17,482 nt of DNA from DATDCY01 sp031406795 [NCBI: Candidatus Rokuibacteriota bacterium] (GTDB taxonomy: Bacteria; JAUVQV01). Shown piece after piece: positions 8,671-15,532 of this stretch. The position numbers were made by a program, and so were the translations under genes. The stretch lies in contig JANOHV010000203.1 in NCBI GenBank assembly GCA_031406795.1, positions 1-17,482 on the forward strand, in the 5' to 3' direction. Position 1 is the first letter of the stretch, and every line of letters begins with the position of its first letter. Under the pieces are notes generated by a model. The model saw nothing but the letters and a program-made list of their open reading frames with translations. It had not been told where the DNA came from and searched no databases.

Positions 8671-8790
8671 GAACGTAGTGTCGAACCGCGGGCGCGCTTG
8701 CCTGTCCGCCTTCTCCTTGAACTTCTGCCTACTCTGTCACGCCAGGGCAGAAATGCAAGCGAGATCTGTCGGCTACAACGCCTTGGGCGG
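8671..8790 (-). repeat. attC site of the RHH-MazF cassette
   Basis: This imperfect palindrome of about 120 bp lies just past the toxin stop. On the - strand it opens with CCCAAGGCGTTGTAGCCG, has arms GCTTGCATTTCTGCCC and GGACAGGCAAGCGCGCC, and closes with CTACGTTC. It shares these blocks with the other sites in the array. The closing R' side (CGGTTCGACACTACG) is more diverged than in the other copies. Confidence 0.8.
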
Positions 8791-8792
8791 TT

Positions 8793-9128
8793 TCAATCGA
8801 GGTCCGGCAACTCCAATGCAACACGCAAAGCGACGTTGATTTGCCCGAGGAGTCCTGGCGAAAGGGTCCCGATGTAGTTGGTTAACGCGGACTTGGGAAG
8901 GCTGACGAGCTCGTCGCAGTGGATACCGCTTTCGTGTTTCAATCCTTCGCTCACACCGACAGCGACTTGAGTTGAGAGGCCATCATGGACCGAGAAGATG
9001 GGAGCGCATATGACAGTGGAGAAACGAGATTCGATTACTGTCTGGCGACTGAGAACAACGAACACTCTGGACTTCGTTGGATCCTTAGACGATGGATTGG
9101 CAACGCGATACAGTTCACCACGCTTCAT
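8793..9128 (-). CDS. MazF/PemK-type mRNA interferase toxin
   Basis: The 111-aa product starts MKRGELYRV, the RGE-x-Y/W signature of the MazF/PemK fold. It continues with [19 protein letters not shown] and [21 protein letters not shown], which match the beta-barrel core and the C-terminal conserved block. Family members are sequence-specific endoribonucleases that stop growth until bound by antitoxin. It overlaps the upstream antitoxin gene by 4 nt (ATGA), so the pair is translationally coupled. It forms one integron cassette with that gene and the attC that follows. It appears intact. Confidence 0.88.
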   Translation of the reverse strand: MKRGELYRVANPSSKDPTKSRVFVVLSRQTVIESRFSTVICAPIFSVHDGLSTQVAVGVSEGLKHESGIHCDELVSLPKSALTNYIGTLSPGLLGQINVALRVALELPDLD

Positions 9129-9355
9129 GGAATTACCTGAAATGAAAGGACGTCCGATGCCTCTTTGTTCAGGCGATCCGCCTGGCGGTTGATGATTTCG
9201 AGGTCCTTGGCGTTCTGCCTGTCACGGATCCTCTGACTGATATAGACCCGTAGTGCGGTCTCGATGAACTCCGACCGGTTTCCTTGTGGACCAGACTGCT
9301 CGTCGATAGCCTTGAGAACGTCGCCTGAGAGAGTGATGGATGTCTTGAGCTTCAT
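9125..9355 (-). CDS. Ribbon-helix-helix antitoxin (MazE/CopG-like)
   Basis: The 76-aa product has an N-terminal ribbon-helix-helix pattern: the strand [16 protein letters not shown] followed by [14 protein letters not shown] (about 2-39). A charged helical tail ([21 protein letters not shown]) would wrap the toxin. RHH antitoxins bind their own promoter and neutralise the toxin protein. A promoter with an internal inverted repeat lies just upstream. The spacing predicts transcription starting at or very near the ATG, with no Shine-Dalgarno sequence (the six bases before ATG are TGCGGT). A leaderless message is likely. Confidence 0.88.
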   Translation of the reverse strand: MKLKTSITLSGDVLKAIDEQSGPQGNRSEFIETALRVYISQRIRDRQNAKDLEIINRQADRLNKEASDVLSFQVIP

Positions 9356-9361
9356 ACCGCA

Positions 9362-9390
9362 AACATACTTCCGATAGTATTACCTGTCAA
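9362..9390 (-). promoter_or_regulatory. Promoter and operator of the RHH-MazF cassette
   Basis: On the - strand TTGACA (9385-9390) and TATGTT (9362-9367) are spaced by exactly 17 bases. The inverted repeat ATACT-6 nt-AGTAT at 9365-9380 sits between and partly within them. This is where an autoregulating RHH antitoxin would bind and block RNA polymerase. The start codon is only six bases past the -10. Confidence 0.75.
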
Positions 9391-9408
9391 TCATTCTTTT
9401 CCGCACCG

Positions 9409-9440
9409 AGTGGACCGAGGGCCGTTAACCGGACCCGGCT
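9409..9440 (-). mobile_element. Group II intron relic (domain VI / 3' end only)
   Basis: The segment is almost identical to the 3' end of the complete intron at 10914. GCCGTTAACCGG is shared exactly, with the same flanking pattern GAGTGGACC/GAGTAGGCC, and the same CGGTGC exon follows it on the - strand. Domain V and everything upstream are missing. It directly precedes the leader of the RHH antitoxin cassette. Confidence 0.7.
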
Positions 9441-9560
9441 ACGCGTCGAAGATGCAACCTCAACCGCGGCACGCAGCCTCGATTGCAGCGATGTCGATCT
9501 TTTTCATCTGGGTTCTCTGTCGGGCTTCATTTCCATCTTCCCGCTGGTCCTCACTCACTG
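9441..9560 (-). other. Remnant cassette sequence with a 15-codon ORF
   Basis: Between the attC at 9561 and the intron relic there are about 120 bases. They hold only a short - strand frame, 9460-9507 (ATG to TGA, MKKIDIAAIEAACRG). It may be the first codons of a truncated cassette gene. I recognise no family in so short a peptide. Confidence 0.3.
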
Positions 9561-9658
9561 GGTAACGTTAGCCAATTTGCCGGGCTCAACGCCCGTTCCC
9601 ATGGCCTCGGACTTACTTGGCGCTGAAGCGTGATCGGTCAGCTACAACGCCTGGTTGC
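9561..9658 (-). repeat. attC site of the YefM-YoeB cassette
   Basis: On the - strand it begins CAACCAGGCGTTGTAGC right after the toxin stop and ends GGCTAACGTTACCC. It contains an inner hairpin GAACGGGCGTTGAGCCCGGC. It is shorter and more diverged in its centre than the other attC sites, so this cassette may come from a different source. Confidence 0.75.
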
Positions 9659-9922
9659 TCATTCGTAATGCGTCCACATTCGAATGACCTTGACGACCTT
9701 CTCATTATCGAATACTTGATACACCAATCGGTTATGGATATTGATTCTCCGTGAGTAGGCTCCGTCCAGATCGCCAATCAACTTTTCATACGGTGGAGGA
9801 TTGATGTAGGGATTCTGTTTGAGGAGTTCAATCAATACCTCAGCCTTGGGTCTCAGACCTGATGACGATATTTTCTTTGCATCCTTTTGTGCTTGTTTCG
9901 TGAAGACGACTTGCCATTTCAC
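9659..9922 (-). CDS. yoeB: Txe/YoeB family endoribonuclease toxin
   Basis: The 87-aa product matches the YoeB/Txe branch of the RelE superfamily, ribosome-dependent mRNA endonucleases. Reading from GTG 9922, Glu46 (PPPYEKL), Arg65 (NIHNRLVY) and the terminal His-Tyr (WTHYE, 85-86) coincide with the YoeB catalytic residues Glu46, Arg65, His83 and Tyr84. The GTG start overlaps the antitoxin stop by 4 nt (GTGA). Longer in-frame extensions upstream lie wholly within the antitoxin gene and are unlikely. The stop directly abuts the attC. No mutation is seen, so the toxin is probably active. Confidence 0.9.
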   Translation of the reverse strand: MKWQVVFTKQAQKDAKKISSSGLRPKAEVLIELLKQNPYINPPPYEKLIGDLDGAYSRRINIHNRLVYQVFDNEKVVKVIRMWTHYE

Positions 9923-10161
9923 CAGCCTGGTTCCTTTGAGCACTCCTTGATAGGCGTCTTCAGCCCTTGCCTGACAGATTCCCTCAAACCGGGAACTGAC
10001 AGGAGATAAATGGTCTCTTGAATTGCTTTCCAATCGTCCTCGGAAACAAGGACGGCGTTCGCACGCTTGCCTGTGATGAGGATCGCCTCGTGGCTCGAAG
10101 AAGCGTCGTCGATTAGTCGATAGAGATTTGTTCGTGCCTTGCTTGCACTAAGAGTAGCCAT
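9919..10161 (-). CDS. yefM: YefM/Phd family antitoxin
   Basis: The 80-aa product starts MATLSASKARTNLYRLIDDA and continues EAILITGKRANAVLVSEDDWKAIQETIYLL, the Phd/YefM N-terminal DNA-binding fold. Its C-terminal tail is hydrophilic and expected to be disordered and toxin-binding. I chose the second ATG (10161), seven bases past GGAAGGA; the ATG at 10167 overlaps that site. YefM represses its own operon with YoeB as co-repressor. The promoter upstream contains paired GTAC-bearing repeats in the expected place. Confidence 0.9.
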   Translation of the reverse strand: MATLSASKARTNLYRLIDDASSSHEAILITGKRANAVLVSEDDWKAIQETIYLLSVPGLRESVRQGLKTPIKECSKEPGW

Positions 10162-10190
10162 GACCATTCCTTCCCGAAGTTGTTTCAGGA

Positions 10191-10219
10191 ATGGTACGCA
10201 TTGTCGTACGCACTGTCAA
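10191..10219 (-). promoter_or_regulatory. Promoter and putative operator of the YefM-YoeB cassette
   Basis: TTGACA (10214-10219) and TACCAT (10191-10196) on the - strand are separated by 17 bases. The spacer carries a direct repeat TGCGTAC-5 nt-TGCGTAC, whose second copy overlaps the -10. GTAC-centred motifs are what YefM-type repressors recognise, so this is a plausible autoregulatory site. Confidence 0.7.
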
Positions 10220-10245
10220 ATTGCTTTCTAGCATTCCTTTTCCAA

Positions 10246-10375
10246 CCACGTAGCGTTTAGCCGCGGCCGCGCTTGCCTGCCCGTATTGGAACATTGCAGC
10301 CAGAATTCACCTTAGCCTCAAAGGGCAGAAATGCAAGCGTGATCCGTCGGCTACAACGCCTTATAAGGGTTAGGT
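10246..10375 (-). repeat. attC site of the 124-aa membrane-protein cassette
   Basis: On the - strand it opens ACCTAACCCTTATAAGG, followed by CGTTGTAGCCG. Arms CACGCTTGCATTTCTGCCC and GGGCAGGCAAGCGCGGCC enclose a loop of about 40 bases, and it closes GCGGCTAAACGCTACG. The opening box repeats the GCCTAACCCTTATA that lies next to the gene at 10503-10517; the 128-bp repeat sits between the two. The terminal box is degenerate (CGTGG instead of CGTTA). Confidence 0.85.
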
Positions 10376-10500
10376 GCTCACTGCGACATCGTGAGCCGAA
10401 ATCAAGCCGCATGGGAACTCGCAACGAGGAGTGAAGCACCGAAAAGGCGAAATTTGAAGAGTTCGTCAGCGGCTATTTCTGGCCTTGACGTGGGGAGACC
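10373..10500. repeat. 128-bp dispersed repeat, copy 1
   Basis: This segment recurs at 15533-15660 with three mismatches in 128 bases. It begins GGTGCTCACT and ends GGGGAGACC, and contains a hairpin arm (GGTGCTCACT with AGTGAAGCACC). In both places it lies between two copies of TATAAGGGTT or a variant, the R''-side sequence of attC. It encodes no plausible gene of its own. I do not recognise it as an IS, MITE or cassette. Confidence 0.8.
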
Positions 10501-10519
10501 ATATAAGGGTTAGGCAAGT

Positions 10520-10894
10520 TCACTTTTTTACGCACAACCGCTTCACCATCTGAGCGAGCCCGAGAAAGATTAGCACCCACACAGTATATGCGAGCGCAAT
10601 GCCCAACGGCTTCGGCCATGCGAACCATCCAGGCGCATTCATCAACCCATACTTCCACAGAATTGAGGTAAATGGGAATGTGAGGAGAAGGGCAGGAACC
10701 GCCAGAATCCAGAAATTGATTACTCCAATTAGTTCGGAGCCCTTGCCAGGAAATCCACCAGGATGAAGTGCCTGAACTGCAGAAGAGAGACAGAGAAGTA
10801 ATCCATGAAGAGCAACCGCTGCCGCGCAGAATCTGAGGACATGCACCAATCCCAGGAATGAGGGACTTGTTACTGACACAAGAACTTTCTTCAT
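10520..10894 (-). CDS. Small integral membrane protein, unknown function (cassette gene)
   Basis: The 124-aa product has about three hydrophobic segments (roughly 14-40, 56-80 and 94-116) and ends in a basic tail MVKRLCVKK. I recognise no family. The gene begins 20 bases after the 3' end of the complete group II intron, with only a weak ribosome site, and ends two bases before GCCTAAC, the R'' box of its attC. It is therefore a one-gene cassette. No promoter is visible. In the sense direction the intron lies between it and upstream cassettes, so its message would depend on intron splicing or on a promoter inside the intron. Confidence 0.65.
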   Translation of the reverse strand: MKKVLVSVTSPSFLGLVHVLRFCAAAVALHGLLLCLSSAVQALHPGGFPGKGSELIGVINFWILAVPALLLTFPFTSILWKYGLMNAPGWFAWPKPLGIALAYTVWVLIFLGLAQMVKRLCVKK

Positions 10895-10952
10895 TGTGGT
10901 TTTCTCTGCACCGAGTAGGCCGAGGGCCGTTAACCGGCCCCGGCCCCTCTCA

Positions 10953-10986
10953 GAACCGTACGTGACAGTTTCCCGTCATACGGCTC
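10953..10986 (-). ncRNA. Group II intron domain V
   Basis: This is the 34-nt catalytic hairpin, the canonical length. It starts GAGCCGTATG, has a GAAA-type loop and ends CACGTACGGTTC. The AGC triad is intact and pairs with the GTT of the 3' strand. Domain VI follows with a strong GGCCGGTTAACGGCC stem. Confidence 0.9.
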
Positions 10987-11048
10987 AAGCACTTCGTAAG
11001 GGCTCTGTCGATGAAGAGAGACCCGGCAATTCCGTGAGTCCCGCATTT

Positions 11049-12536
11049 TCAGATCGTACAGCCGGCCTGGAGCGGATGCAACCGCGCCCAGCCGCGAGCG
11101 GCCCGAGTGCGGAAGTATTCGTCCTGGCCGTGATCGTAGGGATTTGTTTCTCCCCGGATCTTCACGTGCCGGATGATGCGTACGCTTCCGGCGCGCAGCA
11201 GATCCACGATCTTTCTTTGCCCCAAGTTTCCTTTGACGGTCGCGAAGAATTGCCATAGGGTGGTGGTCGTTGATCGGAAGTAGTGCTTCCGGGTCCACCG
11301 CTTGCCTTTGGCCGTGTGCCTTCTTCGCGCCCATCGCCAGAGTTGCCAGAAGATGCAGGAATCGACTTTGGTAAAGGCGGCCGAGGAACAGACGTGCCGG
11401 TGATAGTTCGCCCAGCCCTGGACCACGGGATTGAGCTTGCCGATCATGACTGCAGTCTGCGCTCCTCGGTGGGCTCGAATGATTTCCTTGGTCTTGGCGA
11501 CGATCGCCAGCACTGCGGTCTTGGCGGGCTGGATCAGCAGCTTGCCGCCGTACTTTCGCAGGTTCTGGCCGAGAAAATCGAACCCCTGCTCGATCGGCGT
11601 GATGCGTGTCTTCTCCTCGGAGAGGGTCAGCCCTCGTTCTCGGAGAAACGCCGCGACTGCGGGGAGAACCCTGTCCCGGAGCAGTTCTTGCGAGCCGCCC
11701 GTGATGACAAAGTCGTCCGCATAGCGGATCACGTTGACCTTGGTACGCCTCGGGACGGCCTTTCTCACTGCCGTCTCCAGGCCATCCAGAGTCATGTTCG
11801 CCAGCACGGGGGAAATGATGCCCCCTTGCGGGGTCCCGGCCAGCGTCGAGTAGAGCATGCCTTTGTCCAGGTACCCGGCCCGCAACCATTGTCCGAGAAC
11901 CTTCGCGTCCATCGGGATATGGCGCAGCAGCCAGGCGTGATTGATCTCATCGAAGCAGGAACGGATGTCCCCCTCCAGTACCCAACGCGGCGAGCACTTC
12001 TTGGCCAGACAAATGAAGCACTGTGCGATTGCGTCGGCGCAGCCGCGGTACTCCCGAAATCCGTAGGAGTTCGGGTCCCCCATCGTCTCGGCCACCGGAG
12101 TCAGCGCCAGCGCGTAGAGCGCCTGCATTGCCCGGTCTCGCATCGTTGGAATTCCCAGAGGTCGGAGTTTACCGTTCTTCTTCTCGATGTAGACCCGTCT
12201 CAGCGGCAGGGAACGATACCCGTGCCGTCTGAGCGTGTTGATCGCCTGCATCTTTTTGCGCGACGTGTTCCAAACTTTCCGGTCCACGCCCGGGGTCCTG
12301 CGGCCTTTGTTGCTCACGACTCGTTTCACCGCCAACAACTTTGCGTGATACGAGTGGGTCAGAAGCCACATCAGGGCTTTCACCTTGGCGTGTCTTCGTT
12401 CCCGAACTGCCTTTGCGATACGCACCTGCAGTCTTCTGACAGCGTGACGTACCGGACCCCAGGAAATGGCGTCCCAGTCCGTGCGGCTGTCGGAGAGCGC
12501 ACCAGTCGACCGTCTCGCGGCCACCGTCATTTGCAT
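11049..12536 (-). CDS. ltrA: Group II intron reverse transcriptase/maturase
   Basis: The 495-aa product supports splicing and retromobility of its intron. An N-terminal RT-0-like region precedes RRVYIEKKNGKLRPLGIPT (114-131) and the palm motifs GDIRSCFDEI (189-198), GTPQGGIISPVLAN (234-247) and the active-site YADD (272-275). SEEKTRI and FDFLGQNLRKYGG follow. The thumb/X maturase (GIIM) domain contains LNPVVQGWANYHRHV (368-382), and the protein ends in the basic RGETNPYDHGQDEYF block. No HNH endonuclease follows, as usual for class C introns. The start is preceded by GGGGGAGAG. ATG 12530 is a possible alternative with better spacing. The frame is intact. Confidence 0.95.
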   Translation of the reverse strand: MQMTVAARRSTGALSDSRTDWDAISWGPVRHAVRRLQVRIAKAVRERRHAKVKALMWLLTHSYHAKLLAVKRVVSNKGRRTPGVDRKVWNTSRKKMQAINTLRRHGYRSLPLRRVYIEKKNGKLRPLGIPTMRDRAMQALYALALTPVAETMGDPNSYGFREYRGCADAIAQCFICLAKKCSPRWVLEGDIRSCFDEINHAWLLRHIPMDAKVLGQWLRAGYLDKGMLYSTLAGTPQGGIISPVLANMTLDGLETAVRKAVPRRTKVNVIRYADDFVITGGSQELLRDRVLPAVAAFLRERGLTLSEEKTRITPIEQGFDFLGQNLRKYGGKLLIQPAKTAVLAIVAKTKEIIRAHRGAQTAVMIGKLNPVVQGWANYHRHVCSSAAFTKVDSCIFWQLWRWARRRHTAKGKRWTRKHYFRSTTTTLWQFFATVKGNLGQRKIVDLLRAGSVRIIRHVKIRGETNPYDHGQDEYFRTRAARGWARLHPLQAGCTI

Positions 12537-13122
12537 TCTCTCCCCCGAAGATTCCCCAGATTCTCCCGCAAAGAAGCACCAGATGGACGTCAGCGTATCC
12601 CGACGATTACCGCCGGGCCTTGGCTTCTTCCATCCTCTCTCTCCCGACCTTCGTCAGCCTGCCTTACGGTTGGCCTGCCCAATGTTGCCGGGCGAAGGAC
12701 CGGGAGTTACCACGTTCCGCTTACCTGACAACAGATCACGTAGGCCCACTCTGTCCACCGGCGGGAATGTCGTCCGCGTCGGACCACGTTAGAGAGGTCC
12801 GATCCACCTGCGCACCTTTTGGTCCAAGCCGGTCAGCCCTTCGGCTTGTTCGCTATAACAGCGGTTACGAGTGTTCACCTGGGTTGGCCCTATGACCTTA
12901 TCCTAACCCCTCACCCGGATCGGGCTTCCAGGAGGGCGTCGGCCTCGCGGCTCTTGCCCCGCATCTCGCAGGATGCTTCGGCGCATTGCGGAGAGGCTCC
13001 ATACCCGCTCGGGATGCACCCGAGCACGCATGCTCCCCTTGGATCGCGGCAACGGAATGCCGGGTTCAAGCGGCCCTCCTGCACCGTTGAACAGTCTTGT
13101 GTAAGCGACCTCGTGTCGCAAC

Positions 13123-13253
13123 GAACGTAGCGTTTAGCCGCGGGCGCGCTTGCCGGCCCGTATCGGCACGTTACAATTCTCCTGAGCATCAGCCTCAAAG
13201 GGCCGAAATGCAAGCGTGATCCGTCGGCTACAACGCCTCTATAAGGGTTAGGC
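13123..13253 (-). repeat. attC site of the DUF1622 cassette (5' exon of the intron)
   Basis: On the - strand it opens GCCTAACCCTTATAGAGG, continues CGTTGTAGCCG, and has arms CACGCTTGCATTTCGGCCC and GGGCCGGCAAGCGCGCCC. It ends CTAAACGCTACGTTC where the intron begins. The arms have co-varied (GGCCC/GGGCC here, TGCCC/GGGCA elsewhere), which supports a folded single-strand function. Confidence 0.88.
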
Positions 13254-13265
13254 AGTCATCGCTTT

Positions 13266-13628
13266 TCACTGTTCAATTCCCTTCGTATTGGATTCCTGCC
13301 ATGGCCAGCTGCCCTCAATTTCAAGATGCAGTGTGAATGCCAAGAATGTACGCATCACAATGATTAGCGCGAGAACCGCAACGTTTGTTAACGTGTCAGA
13401 CACAATAACGGTTCGGATAATATCTCCGGCGATCAGAAACTCTAAACCAAGGATGATTGATCGTGCTATGTCCCGGCGATAACTCCGATATGCACTCCCG
13501 CTGTATGTAACCTTCATCCGCTTGATGGCACGTATTGTTGCTAGCACGAAACCAGCAACAATCACTAAGACTCCCGCTGCTTCAATTGCATAGCTGACGG
13601 TCCCAATGAAGTCTTTGAATTGGCTCAT
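13266..13628 (-). CDS. DUF1622 family membrane protein (cassette gene)
   Basis: The 120-aa product has three likely membrane segments (about 12-32, 56-72 and 80-97). It shows the family pattern GLEFLIAGDIIRTVIV, then ALIIVMRTFLAFTLHLEIEGSWPW. DUF1622 proteins are small inner-membrane proteins of unknown function found in many bacteria. The gene lies about 50 bases inside its cassette (after GTTAGGC), with GAGGA upstream of the ATG. Its attC follows 12 bases after the stop. No clear promoter is seen. Confidence 0.85.
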   Translation of the reverse strand: MSQFKDFIGTVSYAIEAAGVLVIVAGFVLATIRAIKRMKVTYSGSAYRSYRRDIARSIILGLEFLIAGDIIRTVIVSDTLTNVAVLALIIVMRTFLAFTLHLEIEGSWPWQESNTKGIEQ

Positions 13629-13681
13629 GCTTAATGTCCTCAGAATTACATTTGACTTAGTTCACAGTTCCTTTTGTCTTG

Positions 13682-13800
13682 GCCTAACGTAACGTTTAGC
13701 CGCAGGCGCGCTTGCCTGCCCGTATTTGCACATTACACTGTTCACTACACTCACACTCAAAGGGCAGAAATGCAAGCGTGACTGTCGGCTAGAACGTCTT
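13682..13800 (-). repeat. attC site interrupted by an IS1111-type insertion
   Basis: Read on the - strand the 3' part is well preserved, with arms CACGCTTGCATTTCTGCCC and GGGCAGGCAAGCGCGCC and the ending CTAAACGTTACGTTAGGC. This is the best GTTRRRY box in the window. The 5' part (ACACTTAT) is displaced to 15523-15532 by the insertion. Removing the IS rejoins the site as in the copy at 16251. Confidence 0.85.
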
Positions 13801-13872
13801 GATACTCATTAAGGCCTCCGGGGAAGCGCCACGTCGGTACCATTGGTGAAACCACCGGAGAGGAGGCCTTGA

Positions 13873-15399
13873 ATGAAGTTCTACACGGGACAGCACAAGT
13901 TCTACTGCGGTGTCGATCTGCACGCCCGCACCATGTTTTTCTGTGTCCTTGACGAGCGAGGATACCCGCTTCTGGAGAGGAACATCAAGACCGAACCGGA
14001 ACTCCTTCTCAAGACTATCGCGCCGTATCGAGAAAGCCTGGTCGTCGGCGTCGAGTGCATGTTCACCTGGTACTGGCTCGCCGACCTGTGCTCCCGGGAG
14101 AAAATCCCTTTCATCCTCGGGCACGTGCCACTGCCGGTTATCAGCGGACCCACTTTGTCGGTTTCGGTGGACCCACCCTGAAATTGCGGAATTCCGCATC
14201 AGCGGCAGTAAAATTCCGGTGAGTGGGTCCGTCGGGCGGGCATACGATTAATGGGTATCGACAACCCCGGGACCTATAAAGACAGCCAGCCCCGACTTCT
14301 ACCTCAGTTTGTTGCCACGTGGCAACAAATCCATACTCCATCTCGTGGAGGTGATACCCGTCGAACCCTTTTAGCAGTTCGGTGATGGATGTCAAGCCAC
14401 TTCCTCCTCGCACCTTGCGGGCAGCCACAAAGTCATTCGCAGGGTTGACACGCCAGATACCCGCGTCATATATGGACCGGAAGACGGACGTCCCCTTTGC
14501 CCTTCCTGAGGACGTTCAATCAGTCGAATTGTCCATCTGGGTCCACACGTCGAAATCCATAGCAGCTCAGTTGACAGGTCATCAGGAGCAGCTTTCGAGC
14601 AGTGGCAGGTTCACTCTTGACCACCAGTATCAGCACGGCGTGGTATTTTCCGCTTACCCCATTTCCGGCCAGGTGGGTCCGACTACCGGCAGGGGGTGGG
14701 TCCACCTTTCACCGGCAGTAGCACGGGCACGCGCTTTACATGAAGGCGATCCACGGCGGCAAGGCCAAGAACGACCGGATCGACGCCAACAAGATCGCCG
14801 TGCTGCTGCGCGGCGGTATGTTCCCCGTGGCTTACGTCTATCCACCAAAAATGCGCTCGACCCGCGACCTGCTGCGAAGACGCATGTTCCTCAACCGAAA
14901 ACGATCCGCGCTGATCACGCACATCAAATGTACGTTCGCTCAGTACAACCTGCCGGAACCCAAGCAAAACGTATTCCGCGTTTCTCAACGCGAAGGGGTC
15001 GCCGAGCAGTTTGCGGACCCTGGCGCCAGCCGCAACGTCCAACTCGACCTGGATCTGCTCAACTTCTACGATCAGACGCTCACCAAGCTCGAACAGGAAC
15101 TGACCGTCATCGCTAAGGACCACGACCCCGACTCCTATTTCCGCCTGCGCACGGTACCGGGCATCGGAAAGATTCTCAGTCTGGTCATTCTCTATGAGAT
15201 CCACGACATCAACCGCTTCCCCTCGGTGCAGGATTTCGCGTCGTATTGCCGGCTGGTCAAGCCGGCCAAGGAGTCCGGCGGCTGGCTTGCTCCGGCACCA
15301 CCTGCCTTGATTGGAAGCCCGGGCACGCGCTGCAATTATCCTCCCTCGCTTCGGATTGCGACTATTCCCGTGGCGCCCCTCACCCGAACCTGGCTCTAA
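13873..15399 (+). pseudogene. IS110-family DEDD transposase, interrupted
   Basis: The frame starts MKFYTGQHKFYCGVDLHARTMFFCVLD, with the first DEDD aspartate in GVDLHA, then VVGVECMFTWYWLADLC (Glu). It is broken after FILGH at 14125. It resumes in the same frame as ALYMKAIHGGKAKNDRIDANKIA, with the last two acidic residues. The C-terminal Transposase_20 helices follow: YFRLRTVPGIGKILSLVILYEI and FASYCRLVKPAKESGG with its conserved Ser. Excising the nested element plus one 8-bp duplication restores one continuous frame of about 306 residues. After KESGG the expected IS110 tail (GNAHLKWAF-type) is missing, so the gene was probably already deleted or frameshifted there. Confidence 0.85.
14126..14723 (-). 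mobile_element. 598-bp non-autonomous element with IS21-like ends
   Basis: Terminal inverted repeats are TGCCACTGCCGGT at the left and TGCTACTGCCGGT at the right, each followed by further GGACCCAC repeats near the ends. Multiple subterminal repeats of this kind are typical of IS21-family ends. Perfect 8-bp duplications CGGGCACG flank it (14118-14125 and 14724-14731). It contains no istA or istB. The only notable frame is - strand 14141-14428 (GTG start, 95 aa, unrecognised). It is either an internally deleted IS21 relative or a MITE that kept unrelated DNA. Strand is nominal. Confidence 0.75.
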
Positions 15400-15532
15400 C
15401 TGGAAGGCTCCGTAAGGAGTTCATCCATTACCTTGAATAGGACGGTACGAGGGCCCCGATGAGTTTCTAGGCCGCGGTGGCGCCGACCGCCGCCGCAGTT
15501 GCCGCCGGGCAACCGAGCCTCGATAAGTGTTT

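Larger units (their letters stand above)
10914..13122 (-). mobile_element. Group II intron, attC-inserted, class C-like, with maturase ORF
   Basis: On the - strand the RNA begins near 13122 (GTTGCGACACGAGG) directly after the CTACGTTC end of an attC. About 590 bases of domains I-III follow, then the RT gene in domain IV, domain V at 10953-10986, and domain VI ending near 10914. The 5' end is uncertain by a few bases because the usual GUGYG is not perfect here. The attC hairpin as 5' exon, the short RNA and the maturase without endonuclease fit class C introns that recognise attC or terminator stems. The intron is in the same orientation as the cassette genes. Confidence 0.85.
13801..15522 (+). 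mobile_element. IS110-family (IS1111-type, attC-targeting) element, degenerate
   Basis: The boundaries are inferred by comparison with the uninterrupted attC at 16251: left flank AGAACGTCTT, right flank ATAAGTGTTT. No target duplication is visible, as usual for this family. The short upstream non-coding end (about 72 bases, with AAGGCCTCC...GGAGGCCTT inverted arms) and long downstream end (over 100 bases) fit the IS1111 subgroup. A known IS1111 branch specifically targets attC. The element is dead: its transposase gene is split by a nested insertion and its C-terminus looks damaged. Confidence 0.75.

Noticed and set aside
10257-10439. 60-codon - strand frame (and a similar one at 16262-16447)
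   Set aside because: These frames consist of attC and repeat sequence read through; their similarity reflects the repeats, not a protein family.
11283-12728. 481-codon + strand frame opposite the reverse transcriptase
   Set aside because: It mirrors the maturase gene and extends into intron RNA; no recognisable motif or ribosome site.
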